Source: Tenrec ecaudatus
Lineage: Eukaryota > Chordata > Mammalia > Afrosoricida > Tenrecidae
DNA length: 64,000 bases
Direction of reading: 5' to 3'
NCBI RefSeq assembly: GCF_050624435.1
Contig: NC_134538.1
Coordinates: 127,206,937 to 127,270,936, forward strand
Shown: positions 49,424-61,990 of the stretch, one piece after another
Position numbering within the stretch: position 1 is the stretch's first letter
Layout: every line of letters begins with the position of its first letter
Made by a program: the position numbers and the translations under genes
Notes under the pieces: model-generated
Database searches by the model: none
What the model saw: only the letters and a program-made list of their open reading frames with translations
Told to the model about the DNA's origin: nothing

Positions 49424-49547
49424 GGTTTCCTACTCACTTAGAGAATTACAGACTCAGAAACCCACTGAAGCAGTTCCAACATGCCCTGCAGGGTCGCGGT
49501 GAATCCAAGTTGACTCAATGGCAGTGAGTTTTGAGTTTGGTTTTTAT
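49424..49547 (+). mobile_element. AfroSINE 3' half, sense
   Basis: ctatctgtgaggtttcctac, gaattacagactcagaaacc and gtcgcggtgaatccaagttg actcaatggcagtgag. Confidence 0.8.
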
Positions 49548-49929
49548 TGAACCAGAAATAATTAGTTGAGGGATCAATGGAAATCATATTTCCGGTTGGG
49601 CCCACATCTTGCTTATTGTCATTACTCTTACATGCATCTCCATGTGGTATGAAACACTGTCTGCTTCCGTGCCATCGCCATGACCAGCAGTGGATCTGAC
49701 TGTTGTGAGACATAAGGTTTTCATGACTGATTTTCACAAGTAGATTGCCTTTCTTTATAGTCTTTTTTAGTTTAAAATCTCCACGGAAACCTGTTTAGCA
49801 TCTTAGCAACACAGAAGAAGCCTGCACGGGTGATGGAGGGTGACTATGTAAGAGTTGAATGGCCAGGCTCATACCCAGATGTCCCACAGGGAAGTCAAGA
49901 ATTCTACCTGGAAACCACGAGTGTATTCC

Positions 49930-50120
49930 CTTCTGGCCGATCCTGATATATTTATTTGTGTGTGCCTCTCTTTAAAATGCTTGATTCCGCTACTAAAATG
50001 TAAGACCCAAGAAGACAGAGACAGTTTTGTCTTATGTTATTACTGTATCTCCAGTGCTTAGTGTAGAATCTGTTACATAATAATCATCAGTAAAGGTTTG
50101 TTGAATGAATTAATAGGCCA
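49930..50120 (+). repeat. L2 3' end, sense
   Basis: aagacagagacagttttgtc, actgtatctccagtgcttag and gtaaaggtttgttgaatgaa tt match the L2 3' terminus. Confidence 0.7.
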
Positions 50121-50164
50121 TATCTGTTAGATGATTAGTTAATTTATCCTCCAACCATCCGTCA

Positions 50165-50545
50165 AATATTTGAGCACCTGTTAGTATCAGTCATTAAAGA
50201 GAAGGAAAAACGAACCAACAACTTTATATGGAAAGGAAAGAGATACCAGATATATGAAGCACAGCTGAACAAGAAAAATAAAGTAAGAGATTTCTCACTT
50301 CCTGATCTGAAATCCTGCTCCAGAGCCAGAGTCAGAACAGCCTGGCCCCAGTGCATTGCCAGAAGCGTAGCACAATGGAGGGAGTGGAGGACACAGAAGT
50401 CAATCCAGCCACTCATGGACAGTTGGTCTTCTACAAAGGGCTGAAATACATGAAAGGACAAAGAGACAGTCGTGGCAATCATTTCTTTGAGAAGAATTAA
50501 TACCAGACAAGTCCCAAAGAGTTGGAGAGTTAAGGTATCTGCCTC
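50165..50545 (+). mobile_element. L1 ORF2 fragment, sense
   Basis: A sense frame with a WKGKRYQIYEAQLNKKNKVR segment followed by DFSLPDLKS resembles the part of L1 ORF2 C-terminal to the RT domain. The 156-codon minus-strand frame (50162-50632) is its antisense shadow. Confidence 0.7.
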
Positions 50546-50577
50546 CATTTTCAAGCCCCTCCCCCCACCCTCTTGAG

Positions 50578-50749
50578 CAGTGGTTCTCAACCTGTGGGGG
50601 GGTCGAGTGATCCTTTTACAGGGGTTGCCCAATCCATCATAGTAGCAAAATTACAGTTATGAAGTAACAGCGAAAATAATGTTATGGTTGGGGTGCATGA
50701 AGAACTGTATTACAGGGTCGTGGCATCAGGAAGATTGAGAACCACTCTG
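50578..50749 (+). mobile_element. SPIN (hAT) miniature copy, sense
   Basis: Left end cagtggttctcaacctgtgg; right half agcaaaattacagttatgaa, ggtcgtggcatcaggaagat tgagaaccact. The middle is deleted (about 172 bp in all). The exact right edge is blurred. Confidence 0.9.
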
Positions 50750-52286
50750 AAATATATTCCCTCACACCCCTGGATTCTGCAATACGCTGCAACTTCTCAC
50801 AAAATGTTCAGGAAATGCCCCACGTGGTGGTGGAGGCTGTTCATTCCCAGATCCGAAGGTCAGGTGGAGGCGAGCCAGTGCAGAGTCCAGAGCCAGGAGC
50901 CGAAACTGTTCTTACTTCTCCCAAAGCCCAGGCAGGAGACAGAGGTCACAGAGGGCAGGGTTTGCTGGAGACGTAATTTGTGTCTTTTAGCTGACCATTC
51001 TCCCAGGGAAAACAAAGGATGGTGACTTGAGCCCCACCCTACAGTAGGGTCTAAACTGCATCCCACCCCAGTCCTGTGGTGGAGAACCCCCTCCAAAACG
51101 GGATCTAAAAACAATAGTAAAGAAACAAGTGCAGAGGCTAGACTCTACAGTATATCTATCACCAAGTGGTTATGGCAAGCAGGAATATGGTTAGAAGGAC
51201 CATTTTAACCAACGACACCTCAGGCCACTTTTTGGCTCCTCTAGCCATTAACTCATTCATACTAGAACCGACAGAAAATTATTCCCCTGCTCTGACTCTC
51301 TCTAAAGAAATAAGCATATTAGATTCTGCTCTCCTGCCCACTGCATAACCCATTTATCCATCCCTTTACCTTCAGCTATTATTTCTTCTTCCTTCCATTT
51401 GTCTATTATTTTCCCCAAACTTTCCATTTTGGAAACGGAGAATAGGGATGGCTGCTCACAAGAGCAACCTAGCAAGTGCTTCTCCCTCTATTCATTCCCA
51501 TTCTTGTTGGCTGGAGGTCCAGATGGACAAGACTAGTGCACCAGCTCTACCTCTAGACAGTATTGTACTATTCACAACCAACCCCAGTTTTGCCCGCTCC
51601 CATCCTCCCCTTGTGAATTCTAGCATCCAGGTTTAGGGGCACAGTTACTGTCTCTTGCTAAGGGATCACCCCTGCTTCTGGAACTTGGAGCTGCATCCCT
51701 GGTCCTGGGTCCAGAGCATCTAGCAGGGAAAAAAAATCAATTTCAAGGGATGTGGGGAAGACGGTACAGTGGGCCCAGCTCCCCCTTCTACCCCCACCCT
51801 CTTCCCCAGGCTCTCCTGACAAATTCAGGACTCTATCAGGTGGCAATCCTACTTTTGCCTCCCTCATGTTGAGTGTGAGCACACAGTCATGAAGGCGTGT
51901 AAATCAGCCCCTCATGCCTTGCTCTCCCCCCCATTTTGGATAAGAACTGACTGAACAATCTAATTCTCTATCATGTCATCACTCGGAGGGGGTATACAAT
52001 ACAGTAAAATGATGTTGCTTGTCCACTGCTGCACCCTGTGGGCTGCAAGTGCATTGGTCTGAGGAGATATAACTGAAAGGGCCAAATTGGCTGTTTCTCT
52101 TGCTTGAATTCCCTGGTGGTGTCTCATAATCTGCATGTGCTAGTGGACATACAAAGTCCAGTCTGGTCTAAGTTGCCTGGTGGCCCTGGCGCCAATGATC
52201 CAATAGAATTGATTTGTCAGCTGTTTGTAGGACCTTCTCTTTGGGGCATCTGTCCCACAACCATCTGCAACCTCTCTCTTTCTTTT
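50750..52286. other. no feature recognised
   Basis: Unique-looking sequence. Frames up to 113 codons (50684-51025) overlap SPIN and are not supported. Confidence 0.5.
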
Positions 52287-54658
52287 TTACTTTAAAAAAA
52301 TTTTATTAGGGACTCATACAACTCTTATCAAAATCCATATATATACATACATCAATGTGTAAAGCACATCTGTACATTCTTTGCCCTAGTCATTTTCAAA
52401 GCATTTGCTCTCCACTTAAGCCCTTTGCATCAGGTCCTCTTTTTCCCCTCCCTCCCCGCTCCCCCATCCCTCATGAGCCGTTGATAATTTATAGATTATT
52501 ATTTTGTCATATCTTGCCCTATCTGGCGTCTCCCTTCACCCCCTTTTCTGTTGTCCATCCCCCAGGGAGGAGGTCACATGTAGATCCTTGTAATCGGTTT
52601 CCCCTTTCCAAACCACTCACCCTCTACACTCCCAGTAGTGCCCCTCACACCCCTGGTCCTGAAGGTATCATCCACCCTGGATTTCCTGTGCCTCCATCTC
52701 CTATATACACCAGTGTACAACCTCTGCTCTATCCAGACTTGCAAGGTAGAATTCGAATCATGGTAGTTGGGGGGTAGGGGAAGGAAGCATTTAGGAACTG
52801 GAGGAAAGCTGTATTCTTCATCGGTGCTACGTCACACCCTGACTGACTCATCTCCTCCTGTTGACCCCTCTGGGAGGGGATCTCCATTGGCCAACAAGTG
52901 GGCTTTGGGTCTCCACTCTGCACATCCCCCTTCATTCACTATGGTAAGATTTTTTTTTCCGATGATATTTTATACCTGATCCCTTCGACACCTCGTGATC
53001 GCACAGGCTGGTGTGCTTCTTCCATGTGGGCTTTGTTGCTTCTGAGCAAGATAGCCGCTTGTTCACCTTCAAGCCTTTAAGACCCCAGACACTATGTCTT
53101 TTGATAGCCGGGCACCATCAGCTTTCTTTGCCACATTTGCTTATGCACCCGTTTGTCCTCAGTGATCATATCATGGAAGTGTGCACCCAATGATATGATT
53201 TTTTGTTCTTTGATTCCTGATAACTGATCCCTTCTGAACCACGTGATCACACAGGCTGGTGTGCTTCTTCCATGTGGGCTTTGTTGCTTCTCAGCTAGAT
53301 GGCCTCTTGTTTATCTTCAAGCCTTTAAGACCCCAGATGCTATATCTTTTGATAGCCAGATACCATCAGCTTTCTTCACCACATTTGCTTACGCACCCAC
53401 TTTGTCTTCAACGATTATGGAGGGAGGGTGAGCATCATGGAATGTCAGTTTAATAGAGCAAAGTGTTCTTGCATTGAGGGAGTACTTGAGTAGAGGCCCA
53501 TTGTCCATCTGCTACCTTAATACTAAACTTATAAATATATGCACATAGATTTATTTCCCTGTCATCATACATAAATATATTTGCACATGTACATGTCTGT
53601 ATTTAGACCTCTATAAATGCCCTTTGCCTCCCAATTCTTTCCTCTATTTCCTTTTACTTTCCTCTTGTCCCACTATCATGTTCAGCCTTCATTTGGTTTC
53701 AGTAATTCCTCTTGGTTACATTGTCCTTGATGAAGCTCTGACAGGCCTCCTATACCCTCCTTGCCATCGATTTTGGATCACTTGTTCCCTTGTCCCTGGT
53801 TTAACACCACTTCCTTTCCCCCACCTCCCTCTCTCCTGTGCCCCCTGGAACTGTTGGTCCTGTTGTTTTCTCATCCATATTATTTATCCCACCTACCTTA
53901 TCAAGATAGACCTGAAAAGATAATAATATGTACAAAAGCAAGACAGAGCAAAACAAAGCAACAAAAGAAAACAAAATGACACAACAATAAAACAATGGCA
54001 AAAAAAGGCCTCTAAATAGTTCCAGGTCTGTTTGCTGACATTTAGGAGTGTTTTCCAGTCAGGTCTGATGGAGTGCCATGCCCTGACCCCAGAGTCCCAG
54101 TTTTTGGTATTCCCCGGGGACTTCATTGCTCTGCTCCCCTTGCTATTCAGTTGCACGCCTTTAGTGTTTCACCTCTGGTGTGCTGGGGTCATATCAGGCA
54201 CAATTTCTGCATTGTGTCTCCAATGTTGTCCCCCGAAAGTGCTATGGGTCAGTGAGGTACGTAGTGTCTCATAGTGGGGACTGGCCCTATGGTCCTCTCT
54301 GTGCATTGGCTGCTCTGTGCAGGAATATCGTCCTCAGGACTTGGCGGACCAAGATGTGTTCCACTCTCTCTTCCTCTTCCTTCATTTGCTCCTGTGTACT
54401 CTGATCAGACATGTCCCTCTCCCTGAGCTGTAGCTTCAGTGCTGTCCTTTGAAGTGAATTCTTCTGTGGGGAGGGGGTGCTGTCCACGTAGTTGGGATTG
54501 GGGCCGGCCCCTCAGACCTCTCCACTGGTTCCCTGCTTCATGCTTGTATTCACATCTTGGAGCACCGGGTTGAAGTCTGGTCCCTCTTTCCCTGTGGAGA
54601 TAGAAACAATGCCCTCCCCTTGGGTGGGTTAGCGCCCTGTATGCAGGATGTGTTTTCA
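52287..54658 (-). mobile_element. younger L1, long 3'UTR copy, antisense
   Basis: It begins attttattagggactcatac and extends for about 2.37 kb in L1 3' text without reaching a recognisable ORF2. It contains a direct repeat of about 248 bp (near 52985 and 53233). SPIN abuts its right side at 54659-54660. The many short frames in it are not genes. Confidence 0.75.
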
Positions 54659-54659
54659 C

Positions 54660-54802
54660 AGTTACAAATTAAACATAATTAAAGCATAATGAGTAATCAC
54701 AAAACAATATGGAATTATATACTGTGAAATGTTGATGTGTTTCCTGATGGTCATCCTTCGACAACGCCCCTCCACCCCCGGCCCCCCCCTTGAGAACTGC
54801 TG
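54660..54802 (-). mobile_element. SPIN (hAT) fragment, antisense
   Basis: acaaattaaacataattaaa gcataatgag, atcacaaaacaatatggaat and the end ttgagaactgctg are the complement of SPIN's left half and left terminus. The other half is missing. Confidence 0.85.
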
Positions 54803-54984
54803 TTCTAGAGACAGAGGCATTGAGCTGGTGTTTGCCAGCTAAGTGTGATGGTGAATGTTAGGTATTTTCCACACTGCAACGCAGCGGGAGGTTGATTCTG
54901 GCAAAAACTGCTCCTTGTGCAAAGGCACAGGGATCCATGGGAGCATGGCATGTTTGGGAAACTGTAGCCCTGGAACTCCACAAT

Positions 54985-55230
54985 TTCAGAGCATTTTAGA
55001 GGAATGGAAGGGAATAAGGAGAGAGGGTTAAATTGTGGCTAGATTTTGAAAGGCCTTTTATGCCGGCCATGTATTTCACCTTTATCCTGTAGATGGGGCA
55101 CTAATGGAAATACAGCCCTACTGCTATCAAGTCGGTTCCAGCTCAGAATGACTTGATGTAGAGTCTCTGAGACTGTATGCCTTTTCCAGAGCAGATCGCC
55201 ATCCTCGCAGAGAACACAGGGAGGCTCCAG
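54985..55230. repeat. L2-like patch and antisense AfroSINE remnant
   Basis: 54985-55105 (tggctagattttgaaaggcc) is L2-like. 55112-55230 (ccctactgctatcaagtcgg ttccagctc, ctgagactgtatgccttttc) is a decayed antisense AfroSINE. Confidence 0.5.
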
Positions 55231-57159
55231 TGACAGCAGGGGAAGTACTCTAGCCGTATGAATGGTGGGATGACCTTCTTGCCCTTCAGGAGTCTGCAGA
55301 TCATGATAGGGGGAGAAAGAGAAGGAAATAATTACAGGAGGACTGAAAACTGACGGAAAAGAGAATTAAAAGATAATGGAATTTCCCATGAACTTTTGGA
55401 AGTCTCCTTGTAATACTCTTTCTCAGAGACCTGTTCTCCTTCTGCACCGATGCAGATATAATGGACTAAGGCAACAGCAGTAGGAACAAAAAGTAGAGAT
55501 TGAAAAGACATCTTTTTGGTCTAAGCTGAATGTAGGGTGTAGGAGGAGAACTCAAGAATGAAGTAAGGATGGAACTTGACTAAGGAATCGAATTCCGTCG
55601 AACTTAAGATCTGTGAGAGATTGCCAAGTGAAGATTTTGGAGAGACGCTTAGAAATATCAGTTGAGAGTTTTTCCTGGAGACATGGATCTGGAAGTGATT
55701 AGCATGAGACTAGACGTAAGGTACTGGGAAGGTGAGTAGGTCATTTGAGAAGAGGAGAGGATCAGGGTAAGAGTCCCAGGGCGTGCTAGAACTTGAATAG
55801 GAGAAAGACACACAGAATAAATACTGAAAGGTCTGTAAACATGAATGCGTCTTCTGAAGTCTTTCAGGCACATATGGTTTCTGTAAATCCCTTTCCTTGT
55901 AAGACTTTTGGGGTGTTTAGAAATCCCCGGTGCCTCTACACCCACCAGACCTCACTGAAAGTTAGTTGGCAACTGCAGACACTTCTTGTGCTTGTTGACT
56001 CCTAGGAGCTGACCTAAGGTTAAATGGTGTCATTTGGCAAACTGGAGCACCCACGTGCACACCAAGCCTGTGGTCAAATTATTAAGCAATTAAGCCAGTA
56101 AGCAGTACATGACACAATCTAATTGGTCAAGAGGTTCATCATAATAAAAATGGAAAATGCCCCTTTGTCACAACTGGGCTAATTAATCATATAGACATTT
56201 CTTGAGATAAGCATGTAATTTTTCTCTTATTAACTGGCTTCCAAACTGAGTGACAATTACCCTTAAGCTTTTGCTTCAAATGAATGAATGTCAGCGTGGA
56301 GTAGCCTCTTGGATCTCCTTTGCTGGTTCCGAGTGGTGGGGCTGACTGGAAGCCTCAGCAGGGCCAAGGGGAAGGAAGGCAGACAGAAAGGAATGAAGAA
56401 AGCAAGGAAGGAAGGGAGGACTAGAAAGGAGGAGAAAGAAGAGGGAAATAATAAAGGACAGGGTCTAAATGTGTTTCTAAAGTATAGCATGAAACCGTCC
56501 AGCAATCTCAGGAGCAAGGCCACCTGAGCTGTAGTGGGCGGCATGTGTTTTCATGTCAGCAAGGCTGCGTTCCAGTCCCTGCTCTGCCCCTTCTAGCAGA
56601 GGGACCTGGAGCCAGGAAGTCTTCATCTGCCTCACCCCACCCCGAGGCAGTCTGGTGGACGGGATGTACCATATTCCTGGTGCTGGTTTGCATTCTGACT
56701 CTGCATTTGCATACCATTTGCACAGTTTTTTAACCGAACCTCTCCAAAACTGGGTTTCTCCCTGCTTTAAAGTGGAAATAATAACACAATCTCCCTTACA
56801 GAGGTCTAAAGACATTTATTTATTCGTTTAGAAAAAGAAAGAAAGGCAGACTGCCACCTGCAGTGCCCGATTTGGAGGTGTCTGGAGTCTTGGAAGTTTG
56901 ACTACCGACATTCTCCTATAAACGGGCCTCAGAGCTTGTTAGCAGGTTGTGGCCGACAAGCGCAGTTACTTACGCTTGCTCTCCTTCTACGGGGAAGGTC
57001 GCGCTCTTCAACAAGTGCGCAGCTTGCGGAGGGACAAACGTGGAGCGGGGCCAGGGAGGAAGGGGACACCCGTCTAGCGAGCCAGATCAGCCCAATCAAC
57101 CCTGGCGATCAGTGGGTGCAGATGTCGCAGCCAGATTGCCCTCACATCCAAGACTCTTA
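55231..57159. other. mostly unassigned; MIR-like at 56690-56815
   Basis: A MIR-like stretch lies at 56690-56815 (cattctgactctgcatttgc ... aaagtggaaataataac). A GA-rich patch lies at 56365-56450. Overlapping frames of up to 112 codons at 56.5-57.3 kb are not recognised. Confidence 0.45.
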
Positions 57160-57545
57160 AGTAGAAATCTGTGGGAAATGGAAGCCTGTCAAAGAAAAAA
57201 TAGTGCAAACCAATTAGCAGGGAGATACTTCCTTGTGTTTTTTATGGACAATGGGAAGGCATCCGACTGTAGATCCTAAAAAAATAGGAAAAACCTTGAG
57301 GAGAATGGGAATTTCCAGAGCACTTCCTTGTGTTTACGCAGACCTTGTCCATGGATCAAGAGGCAGTTGTGCAAACAGACCAAGGGCACACTGCATGGTG
57401 TGCAATCAGCAAAGGTGTGCGGCAGAGTTGTGTGCTGTCGCCATATTTGTTGACTCGGCCCGATGAGCACATCATCAGAGAAGCTGGGTTCCATGAAGAA
57501 GGACACAGCCCGGGGCAGGAGGAAGGCTTATTAACAACCCACTAG
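57160..57545 (+). mobile_element. RTE LINE reverse transcriptase, middle part, sense, broken
   Basis: Frames in pieces read MDNGKASDC (the KAFDC-like active-site region, with FxD lost), then LRRMGI, DQEAVVQTDQGHTAW and SKGVRQSCVLSPYLL, which match the RTE/BovB RT (GVRQGCxLSP). It ends at ttattaacaacccac, just before where the YADD motif would be. Confidence 0.85.
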
Positions 57546-58334
57546 ACTTTCCCTGTAGCAGGGCTTGTCCAAGGCCATTTAGACCAGGCTCTCTTGACCT
57601 CCTCACCAGGGTGTAATCTCATGGAGCTCTGGGCCAAACTGAGAACCATGTGAGAGGTGGGCTGATTGGTTTTCTCGCAGGAAATCCTGGGAGTACTTAC
57701 CAGTGGCCTACTAACGTCCTAGTTCGCTTTGCCCCAGCTTCCAGAGCTAGGGCATTCTGAGTGTAGACGTGGCATATGTGCACAGTATAGCGATGGAAAC
57801 AGTAACCTAAGAGGAAGCTCTATGACGACCGGCTAATACGGTGACGTTCAACTAGGAGATCTCCGAGACCTTGCATGTGTGGTTTCTGTGCAGACGTGGA
57901 GTGAAGAATGAAAAAGTCTTTTGGTCTCTTTCCTAACTAGCGGGGGTATACATATTCTCTCTCTCACACACACAATTCCTCTTTGCACAATTCGTCAGCT
58001 GTGCGAAACCAAACCTTACGATAAAAGAGCCGTTCTTTCTATATTTCACACACAGTCGAGGTTTTTTTATTTTAACTTTGCGTATGTATTTTCTTCTTTA
58101 AAGAAAAGCATATTCTGTGTAGCACAGCCGTCTCTTCAAGTCAAATGTGGGAGAGTGGTGCTTCAACCCTCCCGTAAACGTGGTGCGTTTTTCCTTCCTT
58201 CTGCTCCTCAGTAATTTTCTAGGCTCTCCTCCTTCTGCCTCCCCCGCCCTGGCCTCGTGTAGTAGTCTTCAAAGGCTTACCCTTTGGTGTGAAATGCCAG
58301 GTTTCTTTCCAGTGATTTTTTCCTTGTACTCATG
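57546..58334. other. no feature recognised
   Basis: Unique-looking sequence. Confidence 0.5.
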
Positions 58335-59480
58335 GTGCCACTAAATATTTAACTTTATAAGACTGACGGGCTTGGCTAAGCACACTGCTCTCTTTTGTTC
58401 ATGTCCTGCGATGTTTGATAGAGTCGTCATTGTGTTGACCCATTCGTCTATAATCAGGGTTCCGGGTTGTTTCCATCTTTTTGCTATTATGGAAAAAGGA
58501 AGTTCCGTGCTGATTTCCATAACGTGGAGCAATTCCACAGTCCCACTCGGATCTCTCCACATCCTCTCCAGCATTTATGATTTTTTGTTTTTATTCAAGT
58601 TTGCTGAAAGTTCCCATGTGAGGCAGTATCTCATTGTTCTTTGTATTTCTCTGATTGATAATGAACATAAGCCTTTCTTCATGTGGCTCTGGGTCACTGG
58701 GGTGGCTGCTGTAGTAAATCATTCATGTCCCGTGCCCATTTTTTTATTGGACCATTTGTATTTTTCCTATTAAGATTGCAGCTGTCTATAGATTTTTTCA
58801 ATTAGCCTTTTGCCTGTTGTATCATTGCCAAGTATGTTATTTCCAAATCTGTGGGTTCTCTTTTAACTCCTTTAATATCACATTTTTTAGAAGGTCCCAG
58901 TTCTCTATTTCATCTTCTATAGTGTGGACATTTTCCGTTATGTTTGGGAGTGTCTTTGTGCCTTGTTTAGGTCCCCTAAGATTGTCTCCATGTTTTCAAT
59001 GATGGTCATTATGCCTCTACGGTTTAGATTTAGGTCTTTGATCCATCTTCAGTTCATTTTCATACACGGTGTGAGGTCTGGGTCCTGTTTCATTCTTTGG
59101 CAGGTTGAGATCCAGTTTTTCCGGCACCACTTATTGAAAAGGCTATCATCTCTCCCCCACTTAATGTGTCTTAGTCCTTTATCAAAAATCAGGTGTTGGT
59201 AGGTACCTGGCTGTATTTCTGGTTCTCAATTCTACTCCATTGGTCTTCATGTCTATCATTGTGTCAGTACCAGGCTCTGTTTGATTACCATGGTTACGAA
59301 ACATGTTTTAAAATCAGAGTGAGACCCTTCCGGCTGTGCTTTTTAATAGTGTTTTCTTTACTCTGGTTTCTTTCCTTTCCATCCAAAGTTGTTGGTTAGT
59401 TTGTCCATTCCTTTGAAGAACTGTGCTGGGATTTGGACAGGAATTGCATTAAGTGTGTAAAGTGTTTTTGGTTTCCAAGT
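58335..59480 (-). mobile_element. L1 ORF2 C-terminal part, antisense, broken
   Basis: A minus-strand frame reads FSIIAKRWKQPGTLIIDEWV, parallel to the L1 ORF2 C-terminus (FxIAKxWNQPxxPxxxxW). Further right, NKWCRKNWISTCQRMKQDPD resembles the ORF2 segment with 'WCWENW'. Stops and frameshifts are frequent. Confidence 0.8.
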
Positions 59481-59565
59481 AAAGTGAATCCTTGACAACT
59501 TCAACCTTTTACCCAGTTATCATTATAATCATCAACGCTACCACTCATTTGTCAGTTTGGCATAG

Positions 59566-59965
59566 TTTTGCTGAGATCCTGGAAGCGATGCTACCTGCAT
59601 TTCAAATGGTTTCAGTGAAGTATCTGGACTCAGAGAGACTAGGAAGAAGGACCTGGTGATCTTATATCCTTTCAAAGTTTGCCAGTGACTAGCAGTGCAA
59701 CATTGTCTGAGATACTGGCGAAGGATGACCATCTGAGCCACGACTGGGGCAGAGCTGCCTCCTCAAAGTAGAGTTGCGCTCAGAGATGTGAGTAAAGCAA
59801 TGTTTTCAGGACCATCATTTGCAGACGAGGAATGACTCAAAAGGAGAAGAAATACCTATGAAAATTCATTAGTAATCGGAATGAAAATTCATGAAGTACG
59901 AATCTAGGAAAATCAGAAGTTGTCAAAAATGAAATGGACCACAAAAATTGCTATCCTAGGCATTG
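59566..59965 (+). mobile_element. RTE LINE 5' region, sense
   Basis: tcaaagtagagttgcgctca gagatg, gaatctaggaaaatcagaag ttgtc and tgctatcctaggcattgttg follow the RTE 5' part (start of the endonuclease domain). Confidence 0.7.
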
Positions 59966-60305
59966 TTGCTAGGTGCAGTCGAGTCAGTTCTGACTCATCG
60001 CAGAGCTGCGGCAATAGATGCATCCTCACACCTGCTATACTCGAGCCCCTTGCTGCCCCACTCTATCAGTCCATCTCACCTGGAGTCGTCCTCTTCGTCA
60101 CTGAGCCACACTTTACCCCTCACGATGTCCTTCTTCCAGACACTGGTCTCTCCTGATAGCAAACTCTCTCCATCCTCACTTCTCAGGAGCATTCTGGCTG
60201 TACTTCCAAGACAAATTTGTTTTTGGTTCTTTCAGTGCTACTTTCAACATTCTTTGCCAACACCATGATTCAGACACACCCATTCTCCTCTGCTCTTCCT
60301 TATTG
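59966..60305 (-). mobile_element. RTE LINE 3' end, antisense
   Basis: gtgcagtcgagtcagttctg actcatcgc, gtcctcttcgtcactgagcc and gagcattctggctgtacttc are the complement of the RTE tail and C-terminal region. It abuts the sense RTE piece. Confidence 0.8.
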
Positions 60306-61634
60306 ATTGTCTAGTCATAATTAAAAAGAGAAAGAGAGAGAGAAATTGACTCAAAATACACTTTATGCAAATCGTATGTCAGCAACATAACAAAGACAAC
60401 CTGTTCCCAAATGGGATTATAACTGCAGGCATGGGGAGAGGGAGGGCATATTTCTATTCATAACAGCTACTAATTAAAAGGTTAGAGATTCACCTCCACA
60501 TAAAGGGGATTCAGAAGGAAGGGTTGGTGATCTGCTTTCAACAGTGAAGCCATGGAAAATCCAAGAGGGCATGCTTCTACTCTGACCCACATGGGGTCGC
60601 CATGAGTCAAAGTCAACTTGCTCTGTTGTTTTCCCAAGCTCAGGGCTAACCTGGAATGCCAGGCTGGCTGTGGAGGGAATCTTTTCCCCTGATGCAGGAG
60701 AAACCATATTTGCTGGAAAACGCAAGCGTGGGTGCCTCCCATTGGCTTGATCAGGATCTGGCTCTCTTTTTCTGGTGTTTGCCATGGACCAGGCTATCCT
60801 CCATGACCGGCTCTCAAGGTCACATGCCAATTGGCTTTGAATTAATGATTAAACTTTATGACTAAAAATTTTCTTCTTCCACTTAGTCTGTGGAGTCCCG
60901 AGTTGCCCTGCGGGTGTGAGCAATGCTGGAGAAGCTTTTCTGAAGATTATCTCCAGGGAGGAGGATTGCTAACACTTGCCAAGTCCAAAGGAGGGTCTGA
61001 GAGATGGCAGGGCTGGTACTTCTGTTACTCCTCCAGTTCCACCACCCAGCTGGTCGAGTGAAGACATTCACCAGGGGGACGCCGCCCATCCTGAGTCGGA
61101 GTAGACGCCATGGCCACTGGTTTATGTGAACATGGCACTTTTGGTGGGTCCGTCAAAAGGTCTTGATAGACAGCAAGTATCATAGTTTAAAAAGAGAGAA
61201 AAAAATTATTTCTCCCATAAGCAAAGTTTTAGCGGCTGAAGAAGAGAAAGGGATTGTATTTCTCCCAAAAACCTTTCTCTCAGTGGAGGTTTTAGAAAAA
61301 CTGGGCTCTAACTCTCCTGTTGATAAGATTTATAAAGGCCAGCGATACGGATTTCAAAACTAATCTGGTGCATTTCTGTTGCAGTATGGCCTGGATGGGC
61401 CAAGAATGTGCTAAAGCCCCTCCCTGAGTCCAGCACCACACCCAGATGCTATGGGATGTCAACAGAGGAAGAGTGAGGCAGTTTTGATGGTTTCCACGGC
61501 TCACTACCTCCACAGCATGCTCCTCCCAGCAGAAATATCGGGAGAGGAGGGGGAGGCAAGGAGAATGTTGACATGACACAAAGGGTGGGAATGGAGAAGC
61601 TCGTAAGTATATTTTTAATCAGCGCGTCTTCTTT
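60306..61634. other. mostly unassigned
   Basis: A weak sense AfroSINE tail lies at 60575-60620 (catggggtcgccatgagtca aagtc). The 118-codon minus-strand frame (60474-60830) is not recognised. The rest is unique-looking. Confidence 0.45.
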
Positions 61635-61990
61635 TTAAAAATCATTTTACTGGGGGCTTGTACAACTCTTATCACAATCCATCCATCCGTCCGTGTGTCG
61701 AGCACATTTGTATACTTATTGCCCCATCATTCTCAAAATATTTGCTTTCTACTTGAGTCCTTGGTATCAGCTCTTCATTTCCCCCCTCCCTCCCCACTCA
61801 CCTCTCCCTCACGAACCCTTGATAATTTATAAATTATTATTATTTTGTCATGTCTTACACTGTCCAACATCTCCTTTTACCCACTTTTCTGTGGGTACCC
61901 CAGGGAGGGGGTAATATGTAGATCCTTGTGATTGGTTCCCCCTTTCTCCGCCCGCTGCCCTCCACCCTCCTGGTATGGCCACTCACACCA
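61635..61990 (-). mobile_element. younger L1 3'UTR copy, antisense
   Basis: Starts aaaatcattttactgggggc and ends in the cctggtatggccactcacac block; 5'-truncated. Confidence 0.85.

Noticed and set aside
50162..50632. 156-codon minus-strand open frame
   Set aside because: It lies antisense to an L1 ORF2 fragment and runs into SPIN; its text is the usual reverse shadow of L1 ORF2.
52355..52777. 140-codon proline-rich open frame
   Set aside because: It is the antisense of the L1 3'UTR; similar frames occur in the copies at 18.1, 32.0 and 61.7 kb.
60474..60830. 118-codon minus-strand open frame
   Set aside because: No recognisable similarity, and it overlaps a decayed AfroSINE tail; codon-level support is lacking.
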